Notes: generated from the letters alone by a model not told the origin. A DNA stretch of 64,000 nucleotides from Paenibacillus fonticola DSM 21315 (GCF_000381905.1 NZ_KB907251.1:62001-126000), one strand, 5' to 3'. Shown: positions 43,484 through 52,772, numbered from the stretch's first letter. Translations and numbers: made by a program.

Positions 43484-45154
43484 ATGAGATTGAAAGAGAG
43501 CTTATTGACAAGATTGCTGGATGTGGACGCGGCGACGCTGATTGGGAAGGAGAAACAAAATTCGCACGGGTCAGTGCTTGAGGAATGGCAGCGCTCAGGC
43601 GTCAAGTTCGTGTCCTCCTCGGAACGCTTCGAGGGCGTCTATTACTCCGCGGCCCGCAAGCTGCTAGACTGCATCTTCGCGTCCCGCGGGGGTGCTCCCG
43701 TCTTGTATGAAGGCGGAGCCTATCCGGGCACTTGGCTGGAGAGTACGGGAACGATTAATGCCGAACTGCTGTCGCGGTTCGTGCCTGGCGTGGCTGAAGC
43801 TACGTTCCGTTTGTTCGCCGAGCATCAAAGGGACAACGGCCAGATGCCGTATAAAGTGACGGAGCAGGGACCGGCCTACAGGCAAATCCAGATGGTGACG
43901 CCGCTTGCCCGAAGCGTGTGGAATCATTGTATGCTGAACGGAAGCGATACAGGCGATAAAGCATTCCTACGGACAATGTACACCGCAATGGCCCGGTTTG
44001 ACGAATGGTTATCGCTGTACCGAAACACCAGAGGTACGGGCTGCGTAGAAGCGTTCTGCACGTTTGATACCGGGCATGATCTGTCGCCGCGCTTCTGGCA
44101 TGTACCCGATTCCGCCCACTTGGACGATGCCCGGCAGTACGATCCGGCTTCGCCTATACTTCCGTTCCTCGCGCCTGATTTGACGGCTAACGTATATTGT
44201 CAGCGCAAATATTTAGCCAGGATGGCTCGGGAATTAGGGGCTGACGCAGAGGCGGCGGCATGGGAGGCGAAGGCCAAACAGAGCGAACAGAGCCTGTTCA
44301 AGCACTGCTTCGACGAAGTAGATGAATTTTTCTATGATGTGGATCGGAACGGGGAGTTCGTCCGCGTGCAGTCAGATGTATTGCTGAGGGTATTGGCCTG
44401 CGAGACAGGAGACCGTGTACTTTTCGACAAGGCGCTGAGACGTTACTTGTTGAATACGAGCAAGTTTTTCGCTAAATATCCTTTGACCTCGGTGGCGATG
44501 GATGATCCCCGGTTTGATCCGTCCTCCGCTTATAACAGCTGGGCCGGAACGACAAATTTCCTGACGCTGATTCGTACGCCGCATGCGTTCGAATACCACG
44601 AGCGATATGTGGAATTGACTTGGCTGATGCAGCCGATTATGTCGGCGATGGCAAGAATGACCCGGTTCCCGCAAACGTTAAGCCCATGGACGGGCGCGGA
44701 GGGCTATACAGATACTTACTCTCCGTCGATTTTATGCGTGCTTGATTTCGTGGAGCGCATGTGCGGGATTATGCCTACGCCTGGGGGAGAGCTGTGGTTT
44801 ACAGGGCTGCTGCCGTATCCGATGGATCACGGAGAAGAGGTGGCCGGAGAAACAGCGTATTCCCGCTTTGTCGACGGCGTGCAGTATGAATTGATGAATA
44901 CCCGAGCGGGTGCCACGGTATACCGGAATGGCGAGGTTTATATGCGTTTTCCTTACGGCACCAGGGCAGTAACGGACCGCTATGGACAACTTCGGGAAAT
45001 GGTCGGGATGACGTATGCGCCGGTACAAGGCGAGGTAGAGCTCGAAGGCCGGGTTTACACGTTTGACATTAAAGGGAATGAACGTAAGACATGGACAGGG
45101 GATACATTTGTAACCTGTGCCGACATCGGTATGGTAGTGCCTGCATATCGCTAG
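43484..45154 (+). CDS. Putative (alpha/alpha)6-barrel glycoside hydrolase
   Basis: A 556-residue cytoplasmic protein that I can place only by fold. Aromatic and Gly-rich helical repeats (GTWLESTGTINAE, DNGQMPYK, YNSWAGTTNFLTL, SPWTGAEGYTDTYSPS) resemble the MGH1-like/trehalase-like six-hairpin glycosidases, in which acidic residues at helix ends catalyse hydrolysis. A small C-terminal beta domain follows (from about residue 470). It has no signal peptide. The ATG lies 3–4 bases from AAAGAGG; a TTG at 43490 is better spaced. It ends the xylan operon before a terminator, so it probably trims side chains or a less common linkage of xylan fragments. Substrate is unknown. Confidence 0.65.
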   Translation: MRLKESLLTRLLDVDAATLIGKEKQNSHGSVLEEWQRSGVKFVSSSERFEGVYYSAARKLLDCIFASRGGAPVLYEGGAYPGTWLESTGTINAELLSRFVPGVAEATFRLFAEHQRDNGQMPYKVTEQGPAYRQIQMVTPLARSVWNHCMLNGSDTGDKAFLRTMYTAMARFDEWLSLYRNTRGTGCVEAFCTFDTGHDLSPRFWHVPDSAHLDDARQYDPASPILPFLAPDLTANVYCQRKYLARMARELGADAEAAAWEAKAKQSEQSLFKHCFDEVDEFFYDVDRNGEFVRVQSDVLLRVLACETGDRVLFDKALRRYLLNTSKFFAKYPLTSVAMDDPRFDPSSAYNSWAGTTNFLTLIRTPHAFEYHERYVELTWLMQPIMSAMARMTRFPQTLSPWTGAEGYTDTYSPSILCVLDFVERMCGIMPTPGGELWFTGLLPYPMDHGEEVAGETAYSRFVDGVQYELMNTRAGATVYRNGEVYMRFPYGTRAVTDRYGQLREMVGMTYAPVQGEVELEGRVYTFDIKGNERKTWTGDTFVTCADIGMVVPAYR

Positions 45155-45186
45155 TGTGGAGATATTTGAAAAGGGAAATAAAGAAA

Positions 45187-45220
45187 AGGTGCCTTGCCGC
45201 ATTCACGGCAAGGCTCTTTT
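45187..45220. terminator. Bidirectional terminator
   Basis: The perfect 9-bp stem GCCTTGCCG/CGGCAAGGC with loop CATTCA has TCTTTT on the plus side and ACCTTTTCTTT on the minus side. It separates two convergent genes. Confidence 0.88.
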
Positions 45221-45232
45221 GGATGAAGAGGA

Positions 45233-46045
45233 CTACTTCTTGAACCCGGCATTAACGATTCCGAAGTAGAGCTTATCTTTGTAATCCATGTCGGAGTCGG
45301 TGTTGGTAATGACTATTCTTAGTTTGCTGATATTTGTTACGTTAACAACGAAATCAATCGGAAGCACGCCCTTCTCCAGTTTGTCAGATGTATAGAGGAG
45401 TTGATCGTCTCCGTAAACTTTAAGCGTAGCGTGGGCCTCTTCCGATGAACGGCTGTCGTAGTGGAGGACGAAGTTGCCGCTAAAGGATTTGTACTTCTGG
45501 TTCAGCAGGTATTCTCTCTCAATAGCGAGACCATGCGTGGCACCTGTGCCGGAGCCGACAAGCTCGAATTTCAGGCCGTCACTATAATTCGTCCCGGCGT
45601 TATCCTTATCGTCTTCCGGGCTCCAAACTATTACTTTGTTGCCGCTGTAGCTCTTCCAATCCAAATGTCCCCATTTGATGCTTTGACTTTCGCTAAGGAA
45701 GTCGAGTGAAGATAGGGAAACATCGTAATCGGTTGCATTGACTTTGCCTATATAAATGCTGTTTCCTGGAGCGTCCCATGTTACTTTGCTGTTGAAGGCT
45801 TCTCCTACTGCCCGGACGGGAAGATACGTGGTTCCTTCATAGACGAGCGGTTCGATTCTGTTACCCTTGGCATCGGTTGATTGGACGAGCTTGCCGTCGA
45901 CGTAAATTTTCGTGCCGTTAAAGAAGGCGGTAATTTGTTTTTGGAGCGGGGCCGCCCATGCAGAGGTAGTTGTTGTCAGTACGGCAGCAGCCACGAAGCC
46001 TGTACTAAAGATAGCGAGTTTTTGTTTGAAGTTTTGTTTGTTCAT
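45233..46045 (-). CDS. Secreted stalk-domain protein with NPCBM-like module
   Basis: A 270-residue secreted protein. A signal peptide ends AWA (residue about 31). It is followed by a copper-amine-oxidase-N-like stalk domain (FFNGTKIYVDGKLV…YEGTTYLPVRAVGEAF…VTWDA, residues about 37–100), a domain common at the surface of Paenibacillus. The rest (about 125–268) looks like an NPCBM carbohydrate-binding module (LEIER-like EREYLLNQKYKSFSGNFVL, LYTSDKLEKG, LRIVITN). No catalytic domain is present, so it probably binds wall or plant polysaccharide. The ATG follows GAGAGGGATAAC. Confidence 0.85.
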   Translation of the reverse strand: MNKQNFKQKLAIFSTGFVAAAVLTTTTSAWAAPLQKQITAFFNGTKIYVDGKLVQSTDAKGNRIEPLVYEGTTYLPVRAVGEAFNSKVTWDAPGNSIYIGKVNATDYDVSLSSLDFLSESQSIKWGHLDWKSYSGNKVIVWSPEDDKDNAGTNYSDGLKFELVGSGTGATHGLAIEREYLLNQKYKSFSGNFVLHYDSRSSEEAHATLKVYGDDQLLYTSDKLEKGVLPIDFVVNVTNISKLRIVITNTDSDMDYKDKLYFGIVNAGFKK

Positions 46046-46193
46046 GATGTTATCCCTCTCTCTTCAGATGTAGAAATGTTTACTACCTTTATATATCGGA
46101 TATATTAGTCTAATTTTAATATTTGAATTAGCGATTTTACCGGTCGCTGGGGACTCAAGGTCTAGCAAACCGTCTGCCGTATTTATTAAGCTA

Positions 46194-46247
46194 AACATAG
46201 AAGAACCTGTGCAGTTGCTTGTGCAGTTGCACAGGTTCTTCTATGTT
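46194..46247. other. Perfect 20-bp inverted repeat
   Basis: The 20 bases beginning AACATAGAAGAACCTGTGCA pair perfectly with 46228–46247 around a 14-base loop. There is no long T run. It may be a remnant transposon end, an operator or a strong RNA hairpin. It lies 150 bases upstream of the stalk-protein start. Confidence 0.85.
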
Positions 46248-46269
46248 ATATTGCTGCAAAGGGCATGAG

Positions 46270-46312
46270 CAGAATCCATCGGACGTAATCAGGATCAAAT
46301 CTATGAACTCAA
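46270..46312 (+). pseudogene. Fragment resembling the BceS-type kinase gene
   Basis: About 43 bases closely match the stretch of the downstream kinase gene that encodes QIHRTYQDQIYEIK, but with an extra A that shifts the frame. Nothing else of a kinase is recognisable around it. It may be left over from a duplicated or deleted copy of the module. Confidence 0.55.
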
Positions 46313-46313
46313 G

Positions 46314-46628
46314 GTGCAGAAGGATGAGCTGTTGATAGGTGCGGACACGCTCTTCATTACGGTTACTGACAGGGGACAAACAAGGGCAACAGGGGCAAAT
46401 AAACATTATATCCAAACGATTGCCATTGCTCTAACGTTCACTACAAATCCACCAAAATTGGAGAAAACAGTATATATGAGCCCGCGAGAACAAGTTACAA
46501 TGATCGTAGCGGGGCTGACCCGCATTCCGGCGATAGAGATATCGTCCGAGGCCGATATCTTTGAATCCAGACCCAGACTGCTGACCTTCTCGGAGGTTGC
46601 TGAGCTCCAGTTTAAATATGGAATTTAA
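46314..46628 (+). CDS. Small hypothetical ORF, possibly a remnant
   Basis: A 104-residue frame from a GTG, with no convincing ribosome site and no family I recognise. The frame stays open upstream for about 15 codons into the kinase-like fragment, which suggests a remnant rather than a gene. The C-terminal half (YMSPREQVTMIVAGLTRIPA) has normal protein-like composition. No membrane segment or signal is seen. Confidence 0.35.
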   Translation: MQKDELLIGADTLFITVTDRGQTRATGANKHYIQTIAIALTFTTNPPKLEKTVYMSPREQVTMIVAGLTRIPAIEISSEADIFESRPRLLTFSEVAELQFKYGI

Positions 46629-46656
46629 TTATATTATTTAGCCTAGTGTTGACAAC

Positions 46657-46751
46657 TTTTAAAATTGCCCGAGGAACTGATTCCCGAGAACTTCGCAAGC
46701 ATCCGGACGATTAATGGCCTTGCCGACGGCAAGCTGGCGGAGACAGTTTAA
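46657..46751 (+). pseudogene. Short coding remnant ahead of the Bce module
   Basis: In one frame this stretch reads LPEELIPENFASIRTINGLA and a few more residues to a TAA stop, with natural-looking codon use but no start codon. It appears to be the tail of a lost gene. I do not recognise the parent. Confidence 0.3.
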
Positions 46752-46796
46752 AGGGGATCGCCTTCTGTTTTCACCCGGGCTTATGAGGTGAGTTCA

Positions 46797-47501
46797 TTGT
46801 TCAAGATCATGATTGTGGAAGATGATATCAAAATCCGTACCTTGATGACGGACATTTTGCAAAAATACGGCTATGAGGTGGTCGAGGTGGTGGATTTCCT
46901 CCAGGTGGAGAAAATCTTCGAGCAAGAAGCGCCCCAACTGGTGCTGCTCGATCTCAATTTACCCTATTACGACGGCTTCTACTATTGCCGGGTATTCCGG
47001 CGGAAGACGATGGTGCCGATCATGATCATTTCCGGCCGGGATGAGGAGTCCAGCCAGGTGCTGAGCATGGAGCTTGGCGCGGATGACTATATCGTCAAGC
47101 CCTTGAACATCCAGGTGCTGCTGGCCAAAATCATGGCGACCTTGCGGAGGGCTTACGGGGAATATTCCGGCAAGCCGGAGCCGGAGAAGGAGGCGCTCCC
47201 CATCTATCTGGACGACCGCAATTTCAGCATTTCCCATAACGGAATGGTGGAAGAACTGAGCAAAAATGAATACAAGCTGCTAAAAAAGCTGATGGAGAAG
47301 AAGGATACGATCGTAACCCGGGAGGAACTGCTGGAAGAACTGTGGGATGACGTGCATTTCGTGGTGGACAATACGCTGACTGTCAATGTGACACGGGTGA
47401 AAGGCAAGCTGGCGAATCTCGGCTTTCGGGATGTTATTAAAGTGAAGCGAGGCGTCGGCTATATTTTTGAACTGGGTCAGGCGGAAGGGAGACGTTCATG
47501 A
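46797..47501 (+). CDS. OmpR-family response regulator (BceR type)
   Basis: Regulator of the peptide-antibiotic sensing module, 234 residues. It has a receiver domain (IMIVEDDIK, phosphoacceptor Asp in LVLLDLNLPYYDG, Lys in DYIVKPLN) and a winged-helix DNA-binding domain (LSKNEYKLLKKLMEK…DNTLTVNVTRVKGKL). I favour the TTG at 46797 because GAGGTGA lies just ahead; the GTG at 46788 is part of that site. Its stop overlaps the kinase start by four bases. In this family the regulator usually drives the adjacent ABC genes. Confidence 0.92.
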   Translation: MFKIMIVEDDIKIRTLMTDILQKYGYEVVEVVDFLQVEKIFEQEAPQLVLLDLNLPYYDGFYYCRVFRRKTMVPIMIISGRDEESSQVLSMELGADDYIVKPLNIQVLLAKIMATLRRAYGEYSGKPEPEKEALPIYLDDRNFSISHNGMVEELSKNEYKLLKKLMEKKDTIVTREELLEELWDDVHFVVDNTLTVNVTRVKGKLANLGFRDVIKVKRGVGYIFELGQAEGRRS

Positions 47502-48529
47502 GCATGAAGCTGTTCCGGGGATTTCTGCGCGATCATCTGTCCATTACGGCGGTTTATTTTCTCAGCCATATTCTGATTAGTATCTACTGCAAATTCTATA
47601 TCAGCAATAGCATCCAGCTACTGTATATGTTCAGCATCTACTTCTATTTGTTCGTCATCTTCATGGGCTTCCGGCTGGTGCGCTACGTGTCGACCCACCG
47701 GGAAATCCAGCGTCTGGGGGATAACGTGGAAGTGGAGGAAAAAGGCTTCACCTGTGGGCAGCAGGCGGCCATAGCGCTGATCTACCAGATTCATCGGACG
47801 TATCAGGATCAAATCTATGAAATCAAGGCACGGACGGACAACAACCATAAAATCATTTCCCAGTGGATACATAATTTAAAGACGCCGCTGTCCGTCATCG
47901 ACCTTATTTTGCAAAACCATAAAATGAACGGCACGCCAAGCGGCCAGGCGCTACAGCGTATCGAGGGGGAGAAGGATCTGATCTTGAACATGCTCAGTCA
48001 GATGCTCAAATTTTTCCGGCTAGAGCACTTCACCCGCGATTATACGCCCGAGCCAGTGAACCTGCTGGAGTCGCTGCGCAGCGTCATCAACAGCAAACGG
48101 AACCAATACATCTACAATAACGTTTACCCCATGGTGGAAACAGGAGATGAGAACATCATAGTCATGACGGACAGCAAATGGAATGCGGTCATGCTAGAGC
48201 AAATCATTACCAACGCGGTTAAATATTCCGCTTCCAAGGAAGAGACGAAATACATCCATTTCCGGATTGAACAAAACGGCGACCAGGTGATGCTGTCCAT
48301 TCGGGATGAGGGCATCGGCATTGATAAAACGGATTTGCAGCGCGTGTTTCAGCCTTTTTTCACGGGGAAGAACGGAAGAACCCACCGCCAGGCTACAGGC
48401 ATCGGTCTTTATGTCACCTCGGAAATCGCCAGAAAACTAGGTCATGGCTTGAAGATCACATCCACAGTCAACGTCGGCACCGAGGTGAAGATTTCGTACC
48501 TTTCAAAAATGAAAGAAAGCGTCACGTAA
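47498..48529 (+). CDS. Intramembrane-sensing histidine kinase (BceS type)
   Basis: A 343-residue kinase with two close membrane helices near the N terminus (about 13–60), almost no extracellular loop, then DHp with the phosphoacceptor His near residue 125 (IHNLKTPLSVIDL) and a HATPase domain (IRDEGIGI, TGIGLYV). Kinases of this type do not sense the drug themselves but read the activity of the BceAB transporter. The order regulator, kinase, ATPase, permease matches that arrangement. Start and preceding stop overlap as ATGA. Confidence 0.92.
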   Translation: MSMKLFRGFLRDHLSITAVYFLSHILISIYCKFYISNSIQLLYMFSIYFYLFVIFMGFRLVRYVSTHREIQRLGDNVEVEEKGFTCGQQAAIALIYQIHRTYQDQIYEIKARTDNNHKIISQWIHNLKTPLSVIDLILQNHKMNGTPSGQALQRIEGEKDLILNMLSQMLKFFRLEHFTRDYTPEPVNLLESLRSVINSKRNQYIYNNVYPMVETGDENIIVMTDSKWNAVMLEQIITNAVKYSASKEETKYIHFRIEQNGDQVMLSIRDEGIGIDKTDLQRVFQPFFTGKNGRTHRQATGIGLYVTSEIARKLGHGLKITSTVNVGTEVKISYLSKMKESVT

Positions 48530-48643
48530 ATGAATGGAAGCCAGCTGCAGCAATAAATAAAATAGAGCTGACCAGAACATAACCGGGGCTTGGGCATTTG
48601 GAAACGCCTGGTGCGCCCGTCCCGTCATGAGGGAGATGAAACC

Positions 48644-49408
48644 GTGAGCGTATTGGAAGCTAGGGAAGTTAAAAAGGTATACGGCGTACAGAACGGGGAC
48701 AACACGACAGTCGCACTGGATTCAATCAGCTTTAATGTCGAAGAGGGGGATTTCATCGGCATCATGGGTCCATCCGGCAGCGGAAAGACCACCCTGCTCA
48801 ATATATTGAGCGGCATCGGCAAGCCGAGCTATGGTGAGGTGTATATTGCGGGCAAAAACATCACCTCCCTTGATAAAAATGAAATGGCGCTCTTCCGCAG
48901 GAAGCATCTGGGCTTCGTGTTCCAGGAATTCAATTTGATGGACAGCCTGACCCTCAAGGAAAACGTTATGCTGCCAATGATCCTCGACAAGCGGGATAAG
49001 GAAGAAATGGAAGCAAAAAGCGAGGAATTGATGCGTCTTCTGGATATCAGCCATATCGGAAACAAATATCCTTTCAATGTATCGGGCGGCCAGCAGCAGC
49101 GGGTGGCGGTCAGCCGGGCGCTGGTCAATGATCCGGACATTATTTTTGCCGATGAGCCGACGGGAAACCTCGATTCCAAGTCCTCTAATGCCGTCATGAA
49201 ATGTATCGAGAAAATGAACCGGGAGCGCAACAGTACCATTCTGATGGTTACCCATGATGCCTTCGCCGCCAGCTTCTGCAAGAAAATCATTTTCATCAAA
49301 GACGGTGCGATCTGTATGGAGATTTTGAGCAATGGGGTGCGCAAGGAATTTTTCGATCAAATCCTTGACTGCCTGGCTGTCATCGGAGGGGAACGCAATG
49401 ACGTTTAG
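48644..49408 (+). CDS. ABC transporter ATP-binding protein (BceA type)
   Basis: A 254-residue ATPase of the MacB/LolD-like class: Walker A GPSGSGKTT, Q-loop VFQEFNLMDSL, signature VSGGQQQRVAVSRAL and Walker B IIFADEPTGNLDSKSS. The GTG at 48644 follows GAGGGAGATG and begins the fold directly (VLEAREVKKVYG). A TTG at 48590 would add 18 residues not found in relatives. It partners the FtsX-type permease encoded next, whose start lies 11 bases inside this gene. The pair typically frees lipid II-cycle intermediates from bacitracin-like or lantibiotic peptides. Confidence 0.93.
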   Translation: MSVLEAREVKKVYGVQNGDNTTVALDSISFNVEEGDFIGIMGPSGSGKTTLLNILSGIGKPSYGEVYIAGKNITSLDKNEMALFRRKHLGFVFQEFNLMDSLTLKENVMLPMILDKRDKEEMEAKSEELMRLLDISHIGNKYPFNVSGGQQQRVAVSRALVNDPDIIFADEPTGNLDSKSSNAVMKCIEKMNRERNSTILMVTHDAFAASFCKKIIFIKDGAICMEILSNGVRKEFFDQILDCLAVIGGERNDV

Positions 49409-51356
49409 AGACGTTACGATCAAAAACTTTAAGCGCAATATCCGCAACTTTTTCTCCTATTTTATTTGCAGTACCTTTGCGATTACGATCTTTTTCCTGT
49501 ATGCGGCTCTACTGTTCAATACCAGCGTACGCGAAGCGGCGACGGAAGATGTGATCATGATCGTACTGATGCTGAGTTTGGCCGCATTGACGCTGTTCTC
49601 GGTATTCTTCATCAATTATGCGCACTCTTCGTTCATCAAGTCCAGAAGCAAGGAATTCGCCATCTTTATGTCACTTGGGATGCACAAGAACGATCTCCAG
49701 AAGATCATTCTGCTGGAGAATCTGATTATCAGCGTGTCTTCAATGATTATAGGCATTTTGACCGGATCGATTTTTTCCAGGCTGTTTCAGCATGTGGCCA
49801 TTGATTTACTTGATCTGGAGGGGGTCTCCTACTCCCTGAGCGCGGCGAGCTTCATCGTTACCGCGCTTGTCTTTACAATCATCTTCGTCATCTCCCACAT
49901 GATCTCCAGCGTGAAGGTTGGTAAGCTGGATATTGCCGATTTAATGAAGGACTCCCGCAAGAACGACAACAAAGCGAAGCATCATGGAGGATGGCCGGGC
50001 CTTGTGGGCGTGGGACTTGTATTGGCCTCGATTGTCCTGCTGGTGGTCATTTCGAATCATGAGAAACTGAATACGAATCCGTTTATGATCATCACCTACA
50101 TTTTAATAAGCTTCATCGGTATTTATATGGTCATTTCGCATCTCGGCAACGCGTTGATTGGATTTCTGAAGAACAAGCAGTTCTACTACGACCACATCCT
50201 GCCGATTACTGAAATCAACCATAAATTCAACCAAAACAAACGCATCATGTTCATCCTGAGCATCCTCAGCGGCATGACCATCTTTCTGGTAGCTTCACCG
50301 TTCTCGCTGCTGCAATTGTCGGAAAGTATCGCCGAACGCAACAAGCACGACATTGAGTTCGTATCGGTGGCGGGCGTGCACGCCATTCCGGCAAACGAGT
50401 TAGAGGGACTGCTGAACCAGGCTTCCAACCCGCTCAAGAATATTAAAGAAACGCCATTCCTATACCTGAGAATGAATCTGGAAGGCGACAAGTACGATGT
50501 GCTGAGGACCAAGCCGATTGTCTCGCAAAATATGTATAACGCGCTGACCGGAGAGAACGTACAGGTCGGCGCGGGCGAAGCACTGAACATCATTACGGCG
50601 TGGGAGCCGGGCTCGCACGGTATTGAACAAGGCGCGGACATTCAGTTTACCGACGGGAAGCAGACTTTCAATTTCAAAATTTCATCCTCCTACCACGGCG
50701 ACTGGATTACCAGCGCCGGCTCGTATCCGACTAGTTCCGGCATTGTTATAAGCAACGAGGACTATGCGGATATGCAGGCCAAGGTGAATCCCGCGGCGGT
50801 TGGCACTCACTACGGAATTGATTTCGAATCATGGAAAGGCACGGAAGCTGTGGTGTTGAAGCTAAAGGATACACTGAAGGCCATGGATAAAGACGGAAGC
50901 GGCCAGTTGTTCCAGGTCGTATCCAAAGTAGATGCCTTCAAGGAATTGAAAAAAAATTACTCGCTGTTTGTTTTTGTAACCATGTTGATCGGTGTACTTT
51001 TCTTCGTTGCCGGCGGTATGGTGCTGTACTTCAAGCAATATACCGAGATGGACAATGCCAGCGTCTTTTTCCGTAAGTTGTACAAGATCGGCATCAGTGA
51101 CAAGGAGATTCGCAGCGCTGTGACTGCAGAACTGCTGATCACCTTCTTTGTTCCGCTGCTGCTGGGCAGCGTACTCGGCTACTGCTTCATCTATCTGATG
51201 ACCCATGTCATGAGCGGCTCTGATATTATCGGCGAGTTTATGCTCAACGCAACGATTGTGGTGGCAATTTATTTTGCCTTCCAGCTCAGCTTCTGCCTCA
51301 TGACCAAGCGCAAATACAGCCAGGAAGTGGTTCGCAAATTGACCAGTGCGGCATGA
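49398..51356 (+). CDS. ABC transporter permease (BceB type, FtsX fold)
   Basis: A 652-residue permease with about ten membrane helices and a large extracellular domain of about 200 residues between helices 7 and 8 (roughly residues 290–500), the hallmark of peptide-antibiotic detoxification transporters. The ATG at 49398 follows GGAGGGGAAC and overlaps the ATPase gene by 11 bases, so the two are coupled. Target specificity is set by the extracellular domain and cannot be read from sequence. Confidence 0.92.
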   Translation: MTFRDVTIKNFKRNIRNFFSYFICSTFAITIFFLYAALLFNTSVREAATEDVIMIVLMLSLAALTLFSVFFINYAHSSFIKSRSKEFAIFMSLGMHKNDLQKIILLENLIISVSSMIIGILTGSIFSRLFQHVAIDLLDLEGVSYSLSAASFIVTALVFTIIFVISHMISSVKVGKLDIADLMKDSRKNDNKAKHHGGWPGLVGVGLVLASIVLLVVISNHEKLNTNPFMIITYILISFIGIYMVISHLGNALIGFLKNKQFYYDHILPITEINHKFNQNKRIMFILSILSGMTIFLVASPFSLLQLSESIAERNKHDIEFVSVAGVHAIPANELEGLLNQASNPLKNIKETPFLYLRMNLEGDKYDVLRTKPIVSQNMYNALTGENVQVGAGEALNIITAWEPGSHGIEQGADIQFTDGKQTFNFKISSSYHGDWITSAGSYPTSSGIVISNEDYADMQAKVNPAAVGTHYGIDFESWKGTEAVVLKLKDTLKAMDKDGSGQLFQVVSKVDAFKELKKNYSLFVFVTMLIGVLFFVAGGMVLYFKQYTEMDNASVFFRKLYKIGISDKEIRSAVTAELLITFFVPLLLGSVLGYCFIYLMTHVMSGSDIIGEFMLNATIVVAIYFAFQLSFCLMTKRKYSQEVVRKLTSAA

Positions 51357-51499
51357 TGGCAATGCGGTACAGGATTGCGCGGCGCAGCCAATCGACCGCA
51401 GCCAGGGCAGCCTTGATCGCAGCAAAGTCGACTTAGGGATCAGGCAAGCAAGCTTACAGCTACAAGCAGTTATCCTTTGAACACAGACTCCACAGGCTG

Positions 51500-51521
51500 A
51501 CGGCCAGTTTAAGCTGGCCGT
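51500..51521. terminator. Hairpin between convergent genes
   Basis: The perfect 8-bp stem ACGGCCAG/CTGGCCGT with a 6-base loop lies between the BceB stop and the convergent transporter gene. There is no clear T run, so it is only a weak terminator call. Confidence 0.5.
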
Positions 51522-51556
51522 ATTACAGCAGGAAATTGAAAAAAGTTGGTGGGACG

Positions 51557-52528
51557 TCAGGAGACGGAAGCTGTATTGGCTTGCGGGTCCTGCGTTCGAT
51601 TGTATTTGCCTAATAAAAATCCGGCCAGTGAAGCCAGCATTTGCTGAAAAACCATGCCCAGCACGACCGGAACGGCAACCGGAGCGGGGAAGTAGGTTAC
51701 GGCCAGCACGGCTCCGGCGCTAATGTTGCGCATACCGCCATTGAAGATGAGGGCAACTTTGTCCGCATAATTCCAGCCCATCAGTCTGCAGAAGCCATAG
51801 CCGAGTAAATAACCGATGGAGGCAATGATGACGATTATGACCGCCAGCCCCGCCAACCGAAGGCTAATATCCATAAGATAAGGGGCAACGACCGAGCCGT
51901 TAATGGCAACAATTGTGGCCATCGTAAGTTTGGAGACCGGGTTCAGCCTGGGTCCCCATACGGGAGCGATTGCTCCTTTGGTCCATTCATTTAAAATCAT
52001 GCCAATGAGCGAAGGAACGACAATCATCCAGAAAAGGCTGATCATCATTGCGGCCGCGTCCAGCTGCACGTCTGCGCCGATGAGCAAGGATAGAACGCCG
52101 GGAACGATAAACGGAGCCAGCAGCGTATCGATGAGGATAATCGACAAGGTCAAGGCAATATTTCCTTTGTATATGCTGACCCAGACAAAACTGGTAACCC
52201 CGGTCGGAATGCTGGCAGCAAGTACAAGACCAGTGATCATGTGAATGTCCCCGGAATAGAAAGCATAACCGAAACCCAACGCAATCATAGGCATCGCCAG
52301 ATGTAAAATGAACAGACATACGATTAAAGGCAGCGGCCTTTTAAGCACATTCATGAAGTCTTTGAAACCTAGGCTGATGCTCCCGGCGAACGTCATGAAG
52401 GCGAACAGCCACGGGGAAAGATAAGTAAATGAAGCGAGTCGGCTGCCGCAAATGATGCCAATGAGAATGCTCGCCGGGGTAATTAAAGGCATCATTCGGT
52501 TCAGCCAGCGATTTATGATGTGCAGCAT
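51557..52528 (-). CDS. Bile acid:sodium symporter (BASS) family transporter
   Basis: An integral membrane protein of about 323 residues with nine or ten helices and BASS-family sequence (SISLGFKDFMNVLKRP, LAASIPTGVTSFVW, LIFNGGMRNISAGAVLA). Bacterial members move organic anions such as pantoate, keto acids or bile-type steroids with sodium; the substrate here is unknown. I chose the ATG at 52528, which has AAGGAAG upstream, over a TTG at 52552. It is a single gene between the Bce module and a hydrolase gene. Confidence 0.88.
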   Translation of the reverse strand: MLHIINRWLNRMMPLITPASILIGIICGSRLASFTYLSPWLFAFMTFAGSISLGFKDFMNVLKRPLPLIVCLFILHLAMPMIALGFGYAFYSGDIHMITGLVLAASIPTGVTSFVWVSIYKGNIALTLSIILIDTLLAPFIVPGVLSLLIGADVQLDAAAMMISLFWMIVVPSLIGMILNEWTKGAIAPVWGPRLNPVSKLTMATIVAINGSVVAPYLMDISLRLAGLAVIIVIIASIGYLLGYGFCRLMGWNYADKVALIFNGGMRNISAGAVLAVTYFPAPVAVPVVLGMVFQQMLASLAGFLLGKYNRTQDPQANTASVS

Positions 52529-52727
52529 GTTGTATAACTTCCTTTTTTTCAACTATAGGTTATGACATACTCCTATATTAATAGAAGAAACAAGATGTTC
52601 AAGTAAAAAATCCCGCCCTGAATGACGATGCCGTTACAATTTTCAAAAAATTGGATAAAGGTACAACTAGCGCTTAACATTAGCAGTCCAATTGACGCTC
52701 TGTGGTAAAAGTGTAAGAAACATAAAT

Positions 52728-52772
52728 AAAAAGCCAACCTACCCGCGTGATAATTAGGGCAATTGGCTTTTT
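52728..52772 (-). terminator. Terminator of the hydrolase gene
   Basis: The stem AAAAAGCCAA/TTGGCTTTTT lies about 28 bases after the hydrolase stop on the minus strand. Its arms are A/T tailed on both sides, so it can act in both directions. Confidence 0.82.
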
